From Streptococcus suis (GTDB taxonomy: Bacteria > Bacillota > Bacilli > Lactobacillales > Streptococcaceae): 64,000 bases of DNA. The DNA lies in assembly GCA_002831545.1 (NCBI GenBank), contig CP025095.1:2170001-2234000 (forward strand). Reading direction: 5' to 3'. Positions within the stretch are counted from its first letter, which is position 1. Each line of letters starts with the position of its first letter. The notes below the pieces were generated by a model that was not told where the DNA came from, did no database searches, and saw only the letters and a list, made by a program, of their open reading frames with translations. The translations under genes were made by a program, and so were the position numbers. Positions 34,806 through 46,146 of this stretch are shown piece after piece.

Positions 34806-35471
34806 TTATAAATAGTAGAAAGCCACCACCGCCCAAGCATTATTTATGAAATGAACTGCTATTGGGTAAATCAGATAATCTGTCTTATAGTACAAGTAAG
34901 CCAAGATAAAACCTGGACTAGCATAAATAATCCAAGAGCCCAAATCTGTTGGTCCATGCAGAAAAGCAAATACCAAACCAGACACCACAATTCCCAAAAT
35001 CTTGTGCTTTTCAAAAAACTTTTTGAATAGATAGCCTCTGACAATGATCTCCTCTGAAATAGCTGCCTGACAGGCAATTCTAACAAAGGCTAACCCAAAG
35101 GGAATCATTCGCAACAGCTTGTCAATACCAATCTGATTAGCCGTATCTTCAATCCCTTGAAGGTCCATGATAGTATGCCCTAAGACAGTAGAAAGGCTGG
35201 TAAATAGTACGGTCAGTGCAACCAATCCAAGTCCCTTCCAGGTCAGGAATTTTCTATCCCAAATGGCAAGCCCTTTCCTTTCTGCCAACCAACACATAAA
35301 GACCATTATTCCAATAGAAGATAGGCCGGCAGTCCATTGAGCGACTGGCGAGGTGGATTTTTGCAATATGAAAGTTGGAATGAGTTCCAGAAGCAATAAT
35401 AGAAAGACCTGTAATAAAATCCAGATTTTCCTACAAATCCATTCCAATCGTTGACTGAATGTTTCTAGCAT
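34806..35471 (-). CDS. CPBP-family intramembrane metalloprotease (copy 2)
   Basis: 221 aa paralogue of the downstream gene, same length and same motifs (SEEIIVRG, FAFLHGPTDLGSW, HFINNAW). The N-terminal halves differ more than the C-terminal halves, suggesting old duplication with partial homogenisation or selection on the catalytic part. 10 bp after the GNAT gene, so probably co-transcribed with it. Confidence 0.88.
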   Translation of the reverse strand: MLETFSQRLEWICRKIWILLQVFLLLLLELIPTFILQKSTSPVAQWTAGLSSIGIMVFMCWLAERKGLAIWDRKFLTWKGLGLVALTVLFTSLSTVLGHTIMDLQGIEDTANQIGIDKLLRMIPFGLAFVRIACQAAISEEIIVRGYLFKKFFEKHKILGIVVSGLVFAFLHGPTDLGSWIIYASPGFILAYLYYKTDYLIYPIAVHFINNAWAVVAFYYL

Positions 35472-35481
35472 TTCTAACCTC

Positions 35482-35943
35482 CTATCCTATCCACTTCTCC
35501 ATATAGACCATATCTATACCCTCCTGCTCAGGCTCGGTTTTGATAGCCTTATAGCCGAGTTTTTCATAGAAAGCGACCAATCTAGGCTCTTGTAATACGG
35601 TACAGAGCACCCAGCGGTTAATTGTCGGATAGAGGCTTTCCAATTCGAGCATAGCCTTGTGACCATAGCCTTTTCCCCTGTGGTCTGGAACAATGCCAAT
35701 CAAGCCTAGCCAGCCCTGGTCAGCATCTTCAGCGACCGTTGTTCGCACTAAACCGACTGTGTCCCCTTCCTCCACAATCTTGTAGTAGGTGCAATTTGGT
35801 CGTGCAAAGCGTGACTGGAAATAGTCCATGGTTTCAATGGCTGGGTTGTACTGGTCCTGATAGGTTTCATATAAAGCCGCAAATGCTCGGTGCTGAATAG
35901 GTAGCAATTCTTCTGCGTTTGATAGATCTGCTTTTACTAACAT
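35482..35943 (-). CDS. GNAT-family N-acetyltransferase
   Basis: 153 aa. The acetyl-CoA loop is visible in GIVPDHRGKGYGHKAM, with the GNAT beta4 strand GLIGI before it and VAFYEKLGYKAIK near the C-terminus. Substrate not predictable. AGGAGG precedes ATG. It lies after the accA terminator, so it needs its own promoter in the AT-rich 35944-35988 gap. Confidence 0.88.
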   Translation of the reverse strand: MLVKADLSNAEELLPIQHRAFAALYETYQDQYNPAIETMDYFQSRFARPNCTYYKIVEEGDTVGLVRTTVAEDADQGWLGLIGIVPDHRGKGYGHKAMLELESLYPTINRWVLCTVLQEPRLVAFYEKLGYKAIKTEPEQEGIDMVYMEKWIG

Positions 35944-35988
35944 GGAAAACCTCCTGAAATTATTTTATCCATTGTATCAAATCTATCA

Positions 35989-36006
35989 AAAAAATACTAG
36001 GTCTTC

Positions 36007-36017
<11 letters not shown>
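35989..36017 (-). terminator. Terminator of the fab-acc operon
   Basis: On the minus strand AATACTAGG-AAGA-CCTAGTATT with seven T. The left arm includes the accA stop codon TAG, so the stop sits inside the hairpin. Confidence 0.9.
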
Positions 36018-37767
<1,750 letters not shown>

Positions 37768-39135
37768 CTATAATTCTGCTTGATAGCGAGGTAAAAATTC
37801 TTCCATGAGGTAGGCAGTATCGTAGTCACCTGCCACCACTCGCTTGTCGGAAATCAAGTCCAGCTGGAAGTCTGTATTGGTCACCACTCCGTCAATTTCC
37901 AATTCATAGAGAGCTCGCTGCATCTTCATCAGAGCTTCAAAACGATTTTCCCCATGCACAATAACCTTAGCAATCATCGAATCATAATATGGCGGAATGG
38001 TGTAACCTGGGTAAACAGCTGAGTCTACACGCAGACCGACTCCCCCACTTGGCAGGTAGAGATTGGAAATCTTACCTGGACTTGGGGCGAAGTTAAAGGT
38101 TGGATTTTCAGCATTGATGCGGCATTCAATGGCATGACCAGTAATCTTCACATCTTCTTGGCGGACACTGAGTTCCTGACCAGCCGCAATCTTGATTTGC
38201 TCCTTGACAATATCCACACCGGTAACAAATTCGGTAACAGGATGTTCCACCTGCACCCGTGTGTTCATTTCCATGAAGTAAAATTCGCCCTTGGCTTCGT
38301 CCAAGAGGAACTCAATAGTCCCCGCATTTTCATAGCCAACAGACTGGGCTGCCCGCACTGCTGCTTGACCGATACGGTCCCGCATGGTCTGACCAATAGC
38401 GATAGACGGAGCTTCTTCCAAGACCTTCTGATTGTTGCGTTGAAGGGAACAATCCCGTTCTCCCAGATGAATGACATGACCGTGCTGATCCGCCAAAATC
38501 TGTACTTCGATGTGGCGGGCGGGATAGACAACTCGCTCCATATACATGGCTCCGTTACCAAAAGCTGCCTTGGCCTCGCTGGAAGCTGATTCAAAGGCAG
38601 GCACTAGGTCTTCGGCTTTTTCAACCTTACGAATCCCCTTGCCACCACCACCTGCCGATGCCTTGAGCATGACAGGGTAGCCAATCTTTTCAGCAATTGC
38701 AAGAGCTTCTTGGCTGGTCAAAACTTCGCCGTCTGACCCAGGAATAACAGGCACTTGAGCCTTAATCATCTCTGCCCGTGCATTGATTTTGTCGCCCATG
38801 GTATCCATGACTGTCCCAGAAGGGCCGATAAATTTGATACCGACCTCTTCACAAAGGATGGCGAATTTGGAGTTTTCACTCAAAAAGCCAAAGCCAGGAT
38901 GAATAGCCTGAGCACCTGTCACAACTGCCGCCGAGATGACCGCCTGCATATTGAGATAGGAGTCTGTCGAACGGGCTGGGCCGATACAGACAGCCTCATC
39001 TGCCAACATGGTGTGGAGGGCTTCCTTGTCAGCCTCTGAATAGACAGCCACCGTCGCAATCCCCAACTCTCTGGCCGCACGAATAATCCGCACCGCAATC
39101 TCACCACGATTGGCAATCAAAATCTTCTCAAACAT
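37768..39135 (-). CDS. accC: Biotin carboxylase subunit of acetyl-CoA carboxylase
   Basis: 455 aa ATP-grasp enzyme carboxylating the biotin on AccB. N-terminal FEKILIANRGEIAVRIIRA, glycine-rich ATP lid KASAGGGGKGIRKV, VYPARHIEVQILAD, GERDCSLQRNNQKVLEE and active-site region EMNTRVQVEHPVTE are complete. Separated from fabZ by about 290 bp containing a BOX-like element, unusual in an otherwise tight operon. Confidence 0.98.
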   Translation of the reverse strand: MFEKILIANRGEIAVRIIRAARELGIATVAVYSEADKEALHTMLADEAVCIGPARSTDSYLNMQAVISAAVVTGAQAIHPGFGFLSENSKFAILCEEVGIKFIGPSGTVMDTMGDKINARAEMIKAQVPVIPGSDGEVLTSQEALAIAEKIGYPVMLKASAGGGGKGIRKVEKAEDLVPAFESASSEAKAAFGNGAMYMERVVYPARHIEVQILADQHGHVIHLGERDCSLQRNNQKVLEEAPSIAIGQTMRDRIGQAAVRAAQSVGYENAGTIEFLLDEAKGEFYFMEMNTRVQVEHPVTEFVTGVDIVKEQIKIAAGQELSVRQEDVKITGHAIECRINAENPTFNFAPSPGKISNLYLPSGGVGLRVDSAVYPGYTIPPYYDSMIAKVIVHGENRFEALMKMQRALYELEIDGVVTNTDFQLDLISDKRVVAGDYDTAYLMEEFLPRYQAEL

Positions 39136-39221
39136 GATGAATCCTATCTCCTTTTTAATATAGAATAATTATTTATCACAAGCTCAGCCCTTAACTAGTT
39201 TGCAAAATAACGGACCGATTC

Positions 39222-39430
39222 ATACTCAATGAAAATCAAAATCAGGCTAGCTCCAAAGGTTTGGGAAACCTTTGGAGGTTGGAGATAGAGCGAACGAAGT
39301 TCGTTTCTCCAAGAGCATATATACTCCTGCTACTTTCTTATCTTATGGTAGCAGGCTGTCAAGCTCCACTGGAGCTTGACACTCATCAAATCAAGTCAAC
39401 AACGGCTGAGTTTGATTTTCGAAGAGTATT
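39222..39430. repeat. BOX-like interspersed element between fabZ and accC
   Basis: 209 bp bounded by ATACTCAATGAAAATCAAA and TTTGATTTTCGAAGAGTAT, the termini shared by elements at 49579-49672 and 49752-49856 and by pneumococcal-type BOX elements. Internal palindromes: CCAAAGGTTT/AAACCTTTGG (39252-39274), CGAACGAAGTTCG and AAGCTCCACTGGAGCTT. Its right tip overlaps the fabZ stop codon. The remaining 39136-39221 shows nothing recognisable. Confidence 0.8.
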
Positions 39431-39851
39431 ATTTTCCAATAGCAAAAGTCAACACCCCCGACGCAGCTAGTTTTCCGTCCACCTCTGCCTTTGCCTCAAC
39501 GACCGCAATGGTTCCACGGCGTTTGACAAATTTAGCTGTCATGATCAACTGGTCACCAGGTACAACCTGCTTCTTAAATTTAACCTTGTCCATGCCGGCA
39601 TAAAAAACCAGCTTGCCCTTGTTTTCTTCCTTTGATAACTCCAAGACACCTGCGGTTTGAGCCAAAGCCTCCATGATGAGAACGCCTGGCATAACAGGAT
39701 AGTCTGGGAAATGCCCGTTGAAGAAGGGCTCGTTAATGGTCACATTTTTAAGGGCGACAATCTCATCTTCTGATACTTCAAGGACACGATCGACCAGGAG
39801 CATAGGGTAGCGATGAGGAAGAGCCTCTTTAATTTTTACAATATCAATCAT
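39429..39851 (-). CDS. fabZ: 3-hydroxyacyl-ACP dehydratase
   Basis: 140 aa hot-dog fold dehydratase of chain elongation. Motifs [13 protein letters not shown] and [19 protein letters not shown] with the catalytic His and Glu. ATGA overlap with accB. The stop TAA is partly supplied by the BOX-like element tip. Confidence 0.98.
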   Translation of the reverse strand: MIDIVKIKEALPHRYPMLLVDRVLEVSEDEIVALKNVTINEPFFNGHFPDYPVMPGVLIMEALAQTAGVLELSKEENKGKLVFYAGMDKVKFKKQVVPGDQLIMTAKFVKRRGTIAVVEAKAEVDGKLAASGVLTFAIGK

Positions 39852-40324
39852 TTGATGCGTACCAATCCTTGTCCAAATTCTACAACATCTTGGTTGGCCA
39901 CCAAAATCTCTGTGACTACGCCGTCACGGTCAGCAGGTACTTCGTTCATGACCTTCATGGCTTCGATAATCATGAGGGTCTGTCCTTTTTTGACCGTATC
40001 GCCAACTGCTACAAAGGCTGGCTTGTCAGGAGCTGGTGACAAATAGGCCACACCAACCAGTGGACTTTCCACTACCGCACCCTCCGCTACAGAGCTTGAG
40101 CTAACTTCTACTGGAGCTTGCTCACTGGTTTCAACTGCCTGTACAGTAGCTGGACTTGCTGCAACTACCGGAACAAGCGGAGCTTCTACTGTTGGACTCG
40201 GAGCCGCTGTCACCTGCTGGTTTTTACTGAAATGCAAGGTCTCCCCAGCATTGCTATATGAAAATTCTCGCAAACTTGACTGGTCAAATTGACTCATCAA
40301 GTCCTTTATTTCTGTAATATTCAC
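39848..40324 (-). CDS. accB: Biotin carboxyl carrier protein of acetyl-CoA carboxylase
   Basis: 158 aa. Start codon is GTG, directly abutting the fabF stop (TAAGTG). An N-terminal helical domain, an Ala/Pro/Val-rich linker (residues about 40-85) and a C-terminal biotinyl domain with [11 protein letters not shown] (biotinylated Lys). Carries CO2 between AccC and AccDA. Confidence 0.96.
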   Translation of the reverse strand: MNITEIKDLMSQFDQSSLREFSYSNAGETLHFSKNQQVTAAPSPTVEAPLVPVVAASPATVQAVETSEQAPVEVSSSSVAEGAVVESPLVGVAYLSPAPDKPAFVAVGDTVKKGQTLMIIEAMKVMNEVPADRDGVVTEILVANQDVVEFGQGLVRIK

Positions 40325-41560
40325 TTAAGCCTCCCAACGTTTGAAAGCAATCACCGAGTTGTGACCTCCAAAGCCAAATGTATTTGAAATGGCATGACGG
40401 ATTTCCATGTCACGACCTTGACCATAGATAACATCTGCCTCGATGTAGTCAGATAATTCCGTCGTACCTGCTGTCTTCGGTGCGTAAGAATGACGCATAG
40501 CCTCAATAACAGCCGCTGCCTCAACGGCACCTGCCGCCCCCAACAAGTGACCTGTGAAGGACTTGGTGGAAGAAACTGGCGTGTTCTTGCCGAAGACGGA
40601 TACGATAGCTTGACTTTCTCCTTTTTCATTGGCCGGTGTCGAAGTACCGTGTGCATTGATGTAGTCAATATCAGCTGGCTCCAAACCAGCTTCTGAAATG
40701 GCCAACTTCATAGCCTTAATAGCACCCAAACCTTCTGGGTGTGGAGAGGTCATGTGGTGGGCATCGCAGGTATTTCCATAGCCAACGATTTCAGCCAAGA
40801 TGGTTGCCCCACGTGCTTCTGCATGCTCCAAACTTTCCAAGACCAAGACCGCAGCACCTTCTCCCATGACAAAACCATTACGGTCCTTGTCAAAAGGAAT
40901 GGAAGCACGACTTGGATCCTCAGTCGTCGACATAGCTGTCAAAGCCTGGAAACCACCGATTGCAAAAGGCGTAATCGCCGCTTCTGAACCACCTGCCAAT
41001 ATGACATCTTGGAAACCAAACTTGATTTCACGGAAGGCTTCACCCAAGGCATCATTTGACGAAGCACAGGCTGTGATGACACACTTGCAGACACCATTGG
41101 CACCGACCTGCATGGCAATATTTCCTGCCGCCATGTTTGGCAAAGCTTTTGGGAGTGCCATAGGACGAATGCGTTTTGGTCCTTTTTCGTTCATGCGAGC
41201 AACCTGCTCTTCGATTTCCAAAATCCCACCGATACCAGTTGACAAGATAACACCGAAACGGTCGCTGTCAACGGCTTCTGTATCCAGACCAGCATTAGTT
41301 ACTGCCTCACGAGCTGCATAGAGAGCATAGAGGGAGTAATTGTCATAACGGTTGGTATCTTTTTTAACGAAGTATTTGTCAAAAGGAAAATCCTTAATTT
41401 CCGCTGCATTATGGACAGTATATTCACTAGTGTCAAACTTGGTAATCTTTCCGATACCAACCTTACCATTGACCAGGCTATCCCAGAATTCTTCTGGTGT
41501 ATTTCCAATTGGAGATGTCAGACCGTAGCCTGTCACCACTACACGATTTAGTTTTGTCAT
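40325..41560 (-). CDS. fabF: 3-oxoacyl-ACP synthase II
   Basis: 411 aa condensing enzyme. Cys nucleophile in TACASSNDALGEA, the two His in NAHGTSTPANE and KSFTGHLLGAAG, and the terminal NTFGFGGHN. ATG chosen after GAGAGG; a TTG two codons earlier is in frame but too close to the ribosome binding site. accB follows with no gap. Confidence 0.98.
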   Translation of the reverse strand: MTKLNRVVVTGYGLTSPIGNTPEEFWDSLVNGKVGIGKITKFDTSEYTVHNAAEIKDFPFDKYFVKKDTNRYDNYSLYALYAAREAVTNAGLDTEAVDSDRFGVILSTGIGGILEIEEQVARMNEKGPKRIRPMALPKALPNMAAGNIAMQVGANGVCKCVITACASSNDALGEAFREIKFGFQDVILAGGSEAAITPFAIGGFQALTAMSTTEDPSRASIPFDKDRNGFVMGEGAAVLVLESLEHAEARGATILAEIVGYGNTCDAHHMTSPHPEGLGAIKAMKLAISEAGLEPADIDYINAHGTSTPANEKGESQAIVSVFGKNTPVSSTKSFTGHLLGAAGAVEAAAVIEAMRHSYAPKTAGTTELSDYIEADVIYGQGRDMEIRHAISNTFGFGGHNSVIAFKRWEA

Positions 41561-41573
41561 TTTCAAACCTCTC

Positions 41574-42308
41574 TTATTGCATGGTCAAGCCGCCGTCAAC
41601 CGCAATCACTTGTCCAGTTAGATATTCTTGCTTGGCTAAGAATACAGCGACATCTGCCACTTCTTCTGTCGCACCAAAGCGTTTCATAGGAATTTGTCCC
41701 AACATGGCATCCTTGATTTTGTCAGATAGAACATCTGTCATATCTGACTGGATAAAGCCTGGTGCGATAGCATTGACACGAACATTGCGACTAGCGACTT
41801 CACGGGCAATGGATTTTGTAAAGCCGATAACACCTGCCTTAGAAGCGGCATAGTTGGCCTGGCCAGCATTCCCAGTCAGACCGACCACACTGGAAAGGTT
41901 GATAATAGCACCTTCACGCGCCTTGGTCATAGGTTTCAAAACAGCCTGGGTCATGTTAAAGGTCCCTGTTAGATTGATACTCAAAACGCTCTCGAAATCC
42001 TCTTCCGTCATTCGCAGAGCCATGCCGTCTTTGGTAATTCCTGCATTGTTGACCAAGATATCGACGCTACCAAGAGCCTCAACTGCCTCAGCCACCATCC
42101 GTTTGGCATCTGCCGAACTGGAAATATCGCCTGAAATCGCAACTACTTTGACACCGTAATCTGCAAAGCTATCCAGCAAGTCCTGACCCAGCTGACCACG
42201 ACCATTTAGCACCACATTAGCACCAAGACTAGCAAATTTATGGGCAATGGCCAAGCCAATTCCTCGACTTGAACCTGTTACAAAAACATTTTTATTTGTT
42301 AATTCCAT
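41574..42308 (-). CDS. fabG: 3-oxoacyl-ACP reductase
   Basis: 244 aa short-chain dehydrogenase using NADPH. Cofactor motif VTGSSRGIGLAIA, NNAGITKDG and catalytic Ser-Tyr-Lys in NLSSVVGLTGNAGQANYAASKAG. 13 bp upstream of fabF. Confidence 0.98.
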   Translation of the reverse strand: MELTNKNVFVTGSSRGIGLAIAHKFASLGANVVLNGRGQLGQDLLDSFADYGVKVVAISGDISSSADAKRMVAEAVEALGSVDILVNNAGITKDGMALRMTEEDFESVLSINLTGTFNMTQAVLKPMTKAREGAIINLSSVVGLTGNAGQANYAASKAGVIGFTKSIAREVASRNVRVNAIAPGFIQSDMTDVLSDKIKDAMLGQIPMKRFGATEEVADVAVFLAKQEYLTGQVIAVDGGLTMQ

Positions 42309-42317
42309 GATTCCTCC

Positions 42318-43238
42318 TTATTGGCTGGCCAACAAACCTTGCAAACTAGCCTCATCTTCCACTGTCATAACATCAGCCGTCTTATCAATCTTCTTGATAA
42401 ATCCTGCCAAGACCTTACCCGGACCGATTTCGATAAACTTGGTCACACCAGCCGCCTGCATGGTTGCGATGGACTCGTAAAAGCGAACAGGCTCCATGAC
42501 CTGACGGGTCAAGAGAGACTTGATGTCTTCTTTTTTCATGACCTTGGCTTCTGTATTGCCAACCAAGTCTACTTGGAAGTCCGCAAACTCCACCTCTTCC
42601 AGAGCCTGAGCCAGTTGCTCCGACGCTGGACGCAAGAGAGCCGTATGGAAAGGCCCCGACACATTGAGGGGAATCATCCGTTTGACACCAGCTTCCTTCA
42701 GCAATTCAACCGCCTCATCCACAGCTGCTACCTCTCCACCGATAACGATTTGGGCTGGTGTGTTGTAGTTGGCTGGGGAAACAATCCCAGAGGTAACTGA
42801 TGAACAGACCTCTTCGATCAGGCTAACATCTGCATTGAGGACAGCGACCATCTTCCCAGTCCCTGCTGGTGCAGCCGTTTCCATAAACTCACCCCGTTTG
42901 GCAATCAAGGAAATTGCATCTTCAAAGGCCAGAGCACCTGAAGCAACTAAGGCTGCGTATTCTCCCAAGGACAAACCAGCCACCATGTCGGGTTTAATCC
43001 CTTTTTCTGCCAATAAGCGATAAATCGCAAGGGAAGTTGTCAAAATCGCAGGCTGGGTATAGCGGGTCTGGTTGAGCTTGTCTTCCTGATGGTCAATCAA
43101 GTCCCGCACATCATATCCCAGAATCTGACTAGCCTGGTCGTAAGTTTCCTTGACAATGGGATAGGTGTCATAGAGGTCACGGGCCATACCGAGTGTCTGA
43201 GCCCCTTGACCTGCAAAAAGAAAAGCTGTCTTTGTCAT
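42318..43238 (-). CDS. fabD: Malonyl-CoA:ACP transacylase
   Basis: 306 aa. Nucleophile in VAGLSLGEYAALVASG, N-terminal FLFAGQGAQTLGMARDL, His in VSGPFHTALL. Start at ATG one base after the fabK stop; a TTG-type start four codons earlier would overlap fabK. It loads malonate on ACP. Confidence 0.97.
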   Translation of the reverse strand: MTKTAFLFAGQGAQTLGMARDLYDTYPIVKETYDQASQILGYDVRDLIDHQEDKLNQTRYTQPAILTTSLAIYRLLAEKGIKPDMVAGLSLGEYAALVASGALAFEDAISLIAKRGEFMETAAPAGTGKMVAVLNADVSLIEEVCSSVTSGIVSPANYNTPAQIVIGGEVAAVDEAVELLKEAGVKRMIPLNVSGPFHTALLRPASEQLAQALEEVEFADFQVDLVGNTEAKVMKKEDIKSLLTRQVMEPVRFYESIATMQAAGVTKFIEIGPGKVLAGFIKKIDKTADVMTVEDEASLQGLLASQ

Positions 43239-43239
43239 C

Positions 43240-44205
43240 CTATTCTCCAACCGAAGCCCAACGGCTTGCCTCTTCTCTAATCACTTTGGCTGCTCCATAA
43301 TAGATATCTTTCAAAATTTCTTCACAGGTTTCTTCCTTAGTCACCAAACCAGCAATCTGACCTGCCATAACTGAACCATTGACCACATCACCATCAACAA
43401 CTGCATTGCGGAGTGCTCCCGCACCAAGTTCTTCAATAGCATCTGCCGAAATTTTACCTGCCAAGAAATCTTTCTCTGCAGCTGCATAAGCAGATGACAA
43501 CTTATTCTTGATGGCTCTCACAGGATGCCCAACAATAGAAGCAGATACAGTTGTATCAATATCCTTAGCTTTTAAAACTTTTTCCTTATAAGCCTGATGG
43601 GCATTGGACTCTGTAGCTACTACAAAACGAGTTCCAACTTGCACCGCCTCTGCTCCCAACATAAAGGCCGCAGCAGCACCAGCACCGTCTGCGATACCAC
43701 CTGCTGCAATAACAGGAATGGATACGGCATCCACAACCTGACGAACCAAGGTCATAGTTGTCAGTTTACCGATGTGACCACCTGCTTCCATCCCTTCTGC
43801 AACGACTGCATCCACACCCAGTTTTTCCATGCGTTTAGCCAAAGCGACACTTGGAACCACTGGAATAACCGTAATCCCTGCAGCATGGAGACGTTCCATA
43901 TACTTCCCTGGATTTCCTGCTCCTGTGGTAACAACTTTCACACCTTCTTCGATGACCAAGTCAACAATGTCATCCGCAAAAGGAGACAAAAGCATGATAT
44001 TGACACCGAAAGGCTTATCTGTGATAGACTTCACCTTGTCAATATTTGCCTTGACAACTTCCTTGGGAGCATTTCCACCACCGATGATTCCCAGACCACC
44101 AGCATTTGAAACCGCACCTGCCAAGTCACCATCAGCAACCCAGGCCATCCCACCTTGGAAAATCGGATAATCAATGTTTAATAATTCTGTAATCTTTGTT
44201 TTCAT
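43240..44205 (-). CDS. fabK: FMN-dependent enoyl-ACP reductase
   Basis: 321 aa NADH:FMN TIM-barrel reductase replacing FabI in streptococci. FQGGMAWVADGDLAGAVSNA, VTTGAGNP, VVAEGMEAGGHIG and PVIAAGGIADGAG are phosphate/FMN-binding loops. It is preceded by a 167-bp gap with several FabT-like boxes, so it has its own regulated promoter. Confidence 0.97.
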   Translation of the reverse strand: MKTKITELLNIDYPIFQGGMAWVADGDLAGAVSNAGGLGIIGGGNAPKEVVKANIDKVKSITDKPFGVNIMLLSPFADDIVDLVIEEGVKVVTTGAGNPGKYMERLHAAGITVIPVVPSVALAKRMEKLGVDAVVAEGMEAGGHIGKLTTMTLVRQVVDAVSIPVIAAGGIADGAGAAAAFMLGAEAVQVGTRFVVATESNAHQAYKEKVLKAKDIDTTVSASIVGHPVRAIKNKLSSAYAAAEKDFLAGKISADAIEELGAGALRNAVVDGDVVNGSVMAGQIAGLVTKEETCEEILKDIYYGAAKVIREEASRWASVGE

Positions 44206-44229
44206 ATTTCCCTCAATCTTTCTTTGCTT

Positions 44230-44327
44230 ACCTAATCATTTGAATATCAAATCATTAGGTAAACAAGTGAAGGGTTGCCCCTCACTAAAAAAATAGTTTG
44301 ATATTTCAATGTTTTGATTATCAAAGT
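44230..44327 (-). promoter_or_regulatory. FabT-like operators upstream of fabK
   Basis: Three TTTGA(N)TCAAA-type boxes: TTTGAATATCAAAT (44239-44252) set within a larger TACCTAAT/ATTAGGTA palindrome (44230-44262), AGTTTGATATTTCAAT (44295-44310) and TTTTGATTATCAAAGT (44312-44327). A hairpin AGTGA-GGG/CCC-TCACT lies between (44266-44287). This matches the FabT box of streptococci and implies repression of fabK to accA by FabT bound to acyl-ACP. Confidence 0.8.
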
Positions 44328-44339
44328 ATTCAACTTAAG

Positions 44340-44357
44340 AAAAATGCTAAATAGCAC
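44340..44357 (-). terminator. Weak terminator after acpP
   Basis: On the minus strand GTGCTATTTAGCA then TTTTT: a 4-5 bp stem with T-run, 15 bp after the acpP stop. Probably partial, separating fabT-fabH-acpP from the fabK promoter. Confidence 0.5.
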
Positions 44358-44372
44358 TTTCCTTAACAGTCA

Positions 44373-44597
44373 TTATTTTGTTTTTTCTTCAACGTAGGCA
44401 ACCAAATCGCCTACAGTAGTCAAACCTTCTTCAGTGTCGATTTGGATGTCGAATGCATCTTCGATTTCAGAGATAACTTGGAAAAGATCCAATGAATCTG
44501 CGTCCAAATCTTCAAAGGTTGTTGTAAGAGTTACTTCTTCAGCATCCTTACCCAATTCTTCAACGATGATTTCCTGTACTTTTTCAAATACTGCCAT
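44373..44597 (-). CDS. acpP: Acyl carrier protein
   Basis: 74 aa acidic helical protein. Phosphopantetheine attachment Ser35 in [10 protein letters not shown]; the typical motif is DSLDxVE, and Phe-Gln here is a streptococcal variant. The holo form would be made by AcpS at 51564. Located between fabH and fabK. Confidence 0.96.
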   Translation of the reverse strand: MAVFEKVQEIIVEELGKDAEEVTLTTTFEDLDADSLDLFQVISEIEDAFDIQIDTEEGLTTVGDLVAYVEEKTK

Positions 44598-44656
44598 GAT
44601 ATGTGTCTCCTTTTGGAAAATAAAATATTTTAATCTTGCCTAGGGCAAGGAATTAA

Positions 44657-45634
44657 CTAAAGTTGTAAGAGTAGAGTTCCCCATGTGAGGCCTCCACCGA
44701 AACCAGCCATGAGAACAGTCTGGCTTCCATCCAATCGCAACATTCCGCTCTCTACACATTCTGATAAGAGAATAGGAAGACTTGCTGCGCTGGTGTTGCC
44801 ATATTTATCCATATTTGCTGGAAATTTTTCACGCGCCACTCCCAATTTACGAGCCATCTTATCCAGAATACGTATATTGGCTTGATGGAGCAAGAAATAA
44901 TCAACACGATCCACAGTCATATCAGCTTGTTCTAGCAGCTCTGCCATGGTTGCCGTGACATCCCTTGTCGCAAATTCAAATATAGCTCTGCCCTCCATTT
45001 GGATAAAGGGTTGTTGACGGCTTTGTGTCGAGAATGGCGTCTCTTTCTGGTCTATCCCTGCTGTCAGACTCGCACCTCGACCGCCATCCGTTCGCAAGAT
45101 TTCTGCTAAAAAGCTCGGTTGTTCACACACTTCCAGCAAAACTCCTCCAGCACCATCTCCAAATAAAACAGCCGTTGATCGATCTGACCAGTCGACAGAC
45201 CTAGATAGGGTCTCTGCACCAATGACAAGTCCTCTCTTATAGACTCCTGAAGCAAGTAATTTTTCCGCTGTTGATAGCGCAAAAACAAATCCTGAACAAG
45301 CTGCAACGAGATCATAGGCGAAAGCCTTTTTCGCGCCAATTGCTGCTTGAACCATAGCTGCCGTAGATGGCATTGAAGCATCTGGAGTAATCGTTGCTAC
45401 GATGATGAAATCAATTTCACTAGCATCTAGCTGAGACTTTTCCAGTAATTTTCTAGCCACTTGACTAGCCAAATCACTCGTCGTCTCTCCAGTAACAATG
45501 TGTCGTTGACCGATACCTGTACGGCTACGAATCCACTCATCACTGGTATCCATTTGCTGGGCCAAATCATCATTGGTCACAATCTTCTTCGGAAGATAGT
45601 GGGCCACCTGACTGATTTTAGCATGGTTTCTCAT
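44657..45634 (-). CDS. fabH: 3-oxoacyl-ACP synthase III
   Basis: 325 aa initiating condensing enzyme. Cys in [11 protein letters not shown], His in LLHQANIRI and Asn in [10 protein letters not shown] complete the triad. It condenses acetyl-CoA with malonyl-ACP. ATGA overlap with fabT. Confidence 0.97.
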   Translation of the reverse strand: MRNHAKISQVAHYLPKKIVTNDDLAQQMDTSDEWIRSRTGIGQRHIVTGETTSDLASQVARKLLEKSQLDASEIDFIIVATITPDASMPSTAAMVQAAIGAKKAFAYDLVAACSGFVFALSTAEKLLASGVYKRGLVIGAETLSRSVDWSDRSTAVLFGDGAGGVLLEVCEQPSFLAEILRTDGGRGASLTAGIDQKETPFSTQSRQQPFIQMEGRAIFEFATRDVTATMAELLEQADMTVDRVDYFLLHQANIRILDKMARKLGVAREKFPANMDKYGNTSAASLPILLSECVESGMLRLDGSQTVLMAGFGGGLTWGTLLLQL

Positions 45635-46065
45635 TTCAAATCCTCCAAGAAGTGATAGAGTTTCATGAGTCCTTTCTTCATTACCTGATACTCTGCATCA
45701 TCCATGCCATCTGTAATCTGTTTCACCATTTCATTGTGAAATCGTTGATGTAAACGATAGACCAGTCGACCTTTTTTGGTCAGATAGAGATGAACAACTC
45801 GCCGATCTTTGGTCGAACGAATACGCTCAACATATCCTTTTCTTTCCAAATTGTTCAAGCTAGTTGTAACAGTACCCAAGGTTACCATCAAAGTCCGAGC
45901 AACATCACTCGGAGTAGCTCCATCAATACTTCCTATCACATCAATCGTGTGCATTTCCTTAATCGAAATATCATTGAATCGGCTACCACGCAGACTTGTT
46001 TCTTCAATCACCAACACATTGTTAAAAATGGCCGTTAGATATTCATTTACTTTTGGATCTTCCAA
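45631..46065 (-). CDS. fabT: MarR-family fatty-acid synthesis repressor
   Basis: 144 aa winged-helix regulator. MarR fold with recognition region [20 protein letters not shown] and wing [13 protein letters not shown]. The start is TTG, 6 nt after GGAGG; no in-frame ATG sits near it. It represses the cluster in complex with long-chain acyl-ACP. First gene after its own operator pair, so autoregulated. Confidence 0.95.
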   Translation of the reverse strand: MEDPKVNEYLTAIFNNVLVIEETSLRGSRFNDISIKEMHTIDVIGSIDGATPSDVARTLMVTLGTVTTSLNNLERKGYVERIRSTKDRRVVHLYLTKKGRLVYRLHQRFHNEMVKQITDGMDDAEYQVMKKGLMKLYHFLEDLK

Positions 46066-46079
46066 AACAGGCCTCCTTT

Positions 46080-46124
46080 ACTTTGATAGTCAAAGTATAA
46101 ACCATAAAACTTTGATTGTCAAAC
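46080..46124 (-). promoter_or_regulatory. FabT-like operator pair upstream of fabT
   Basis: ACTTTGATAGTCAAAGT (46080-46096, near-perfect palindrome) and ACTTTGATTGTCAAAC (46109-46124), between fabM and fabT. Fits autoregulation. Confidence 0.8.
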
Positions 46125-46146
46125 ATTTTTTTTACTAATTTAAAAA

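Noticed and set aside
40800..41321. 173-aa plus-strand frame in the fab cluster
   Set aside because: It is the complement of fabF and has no support of its own.
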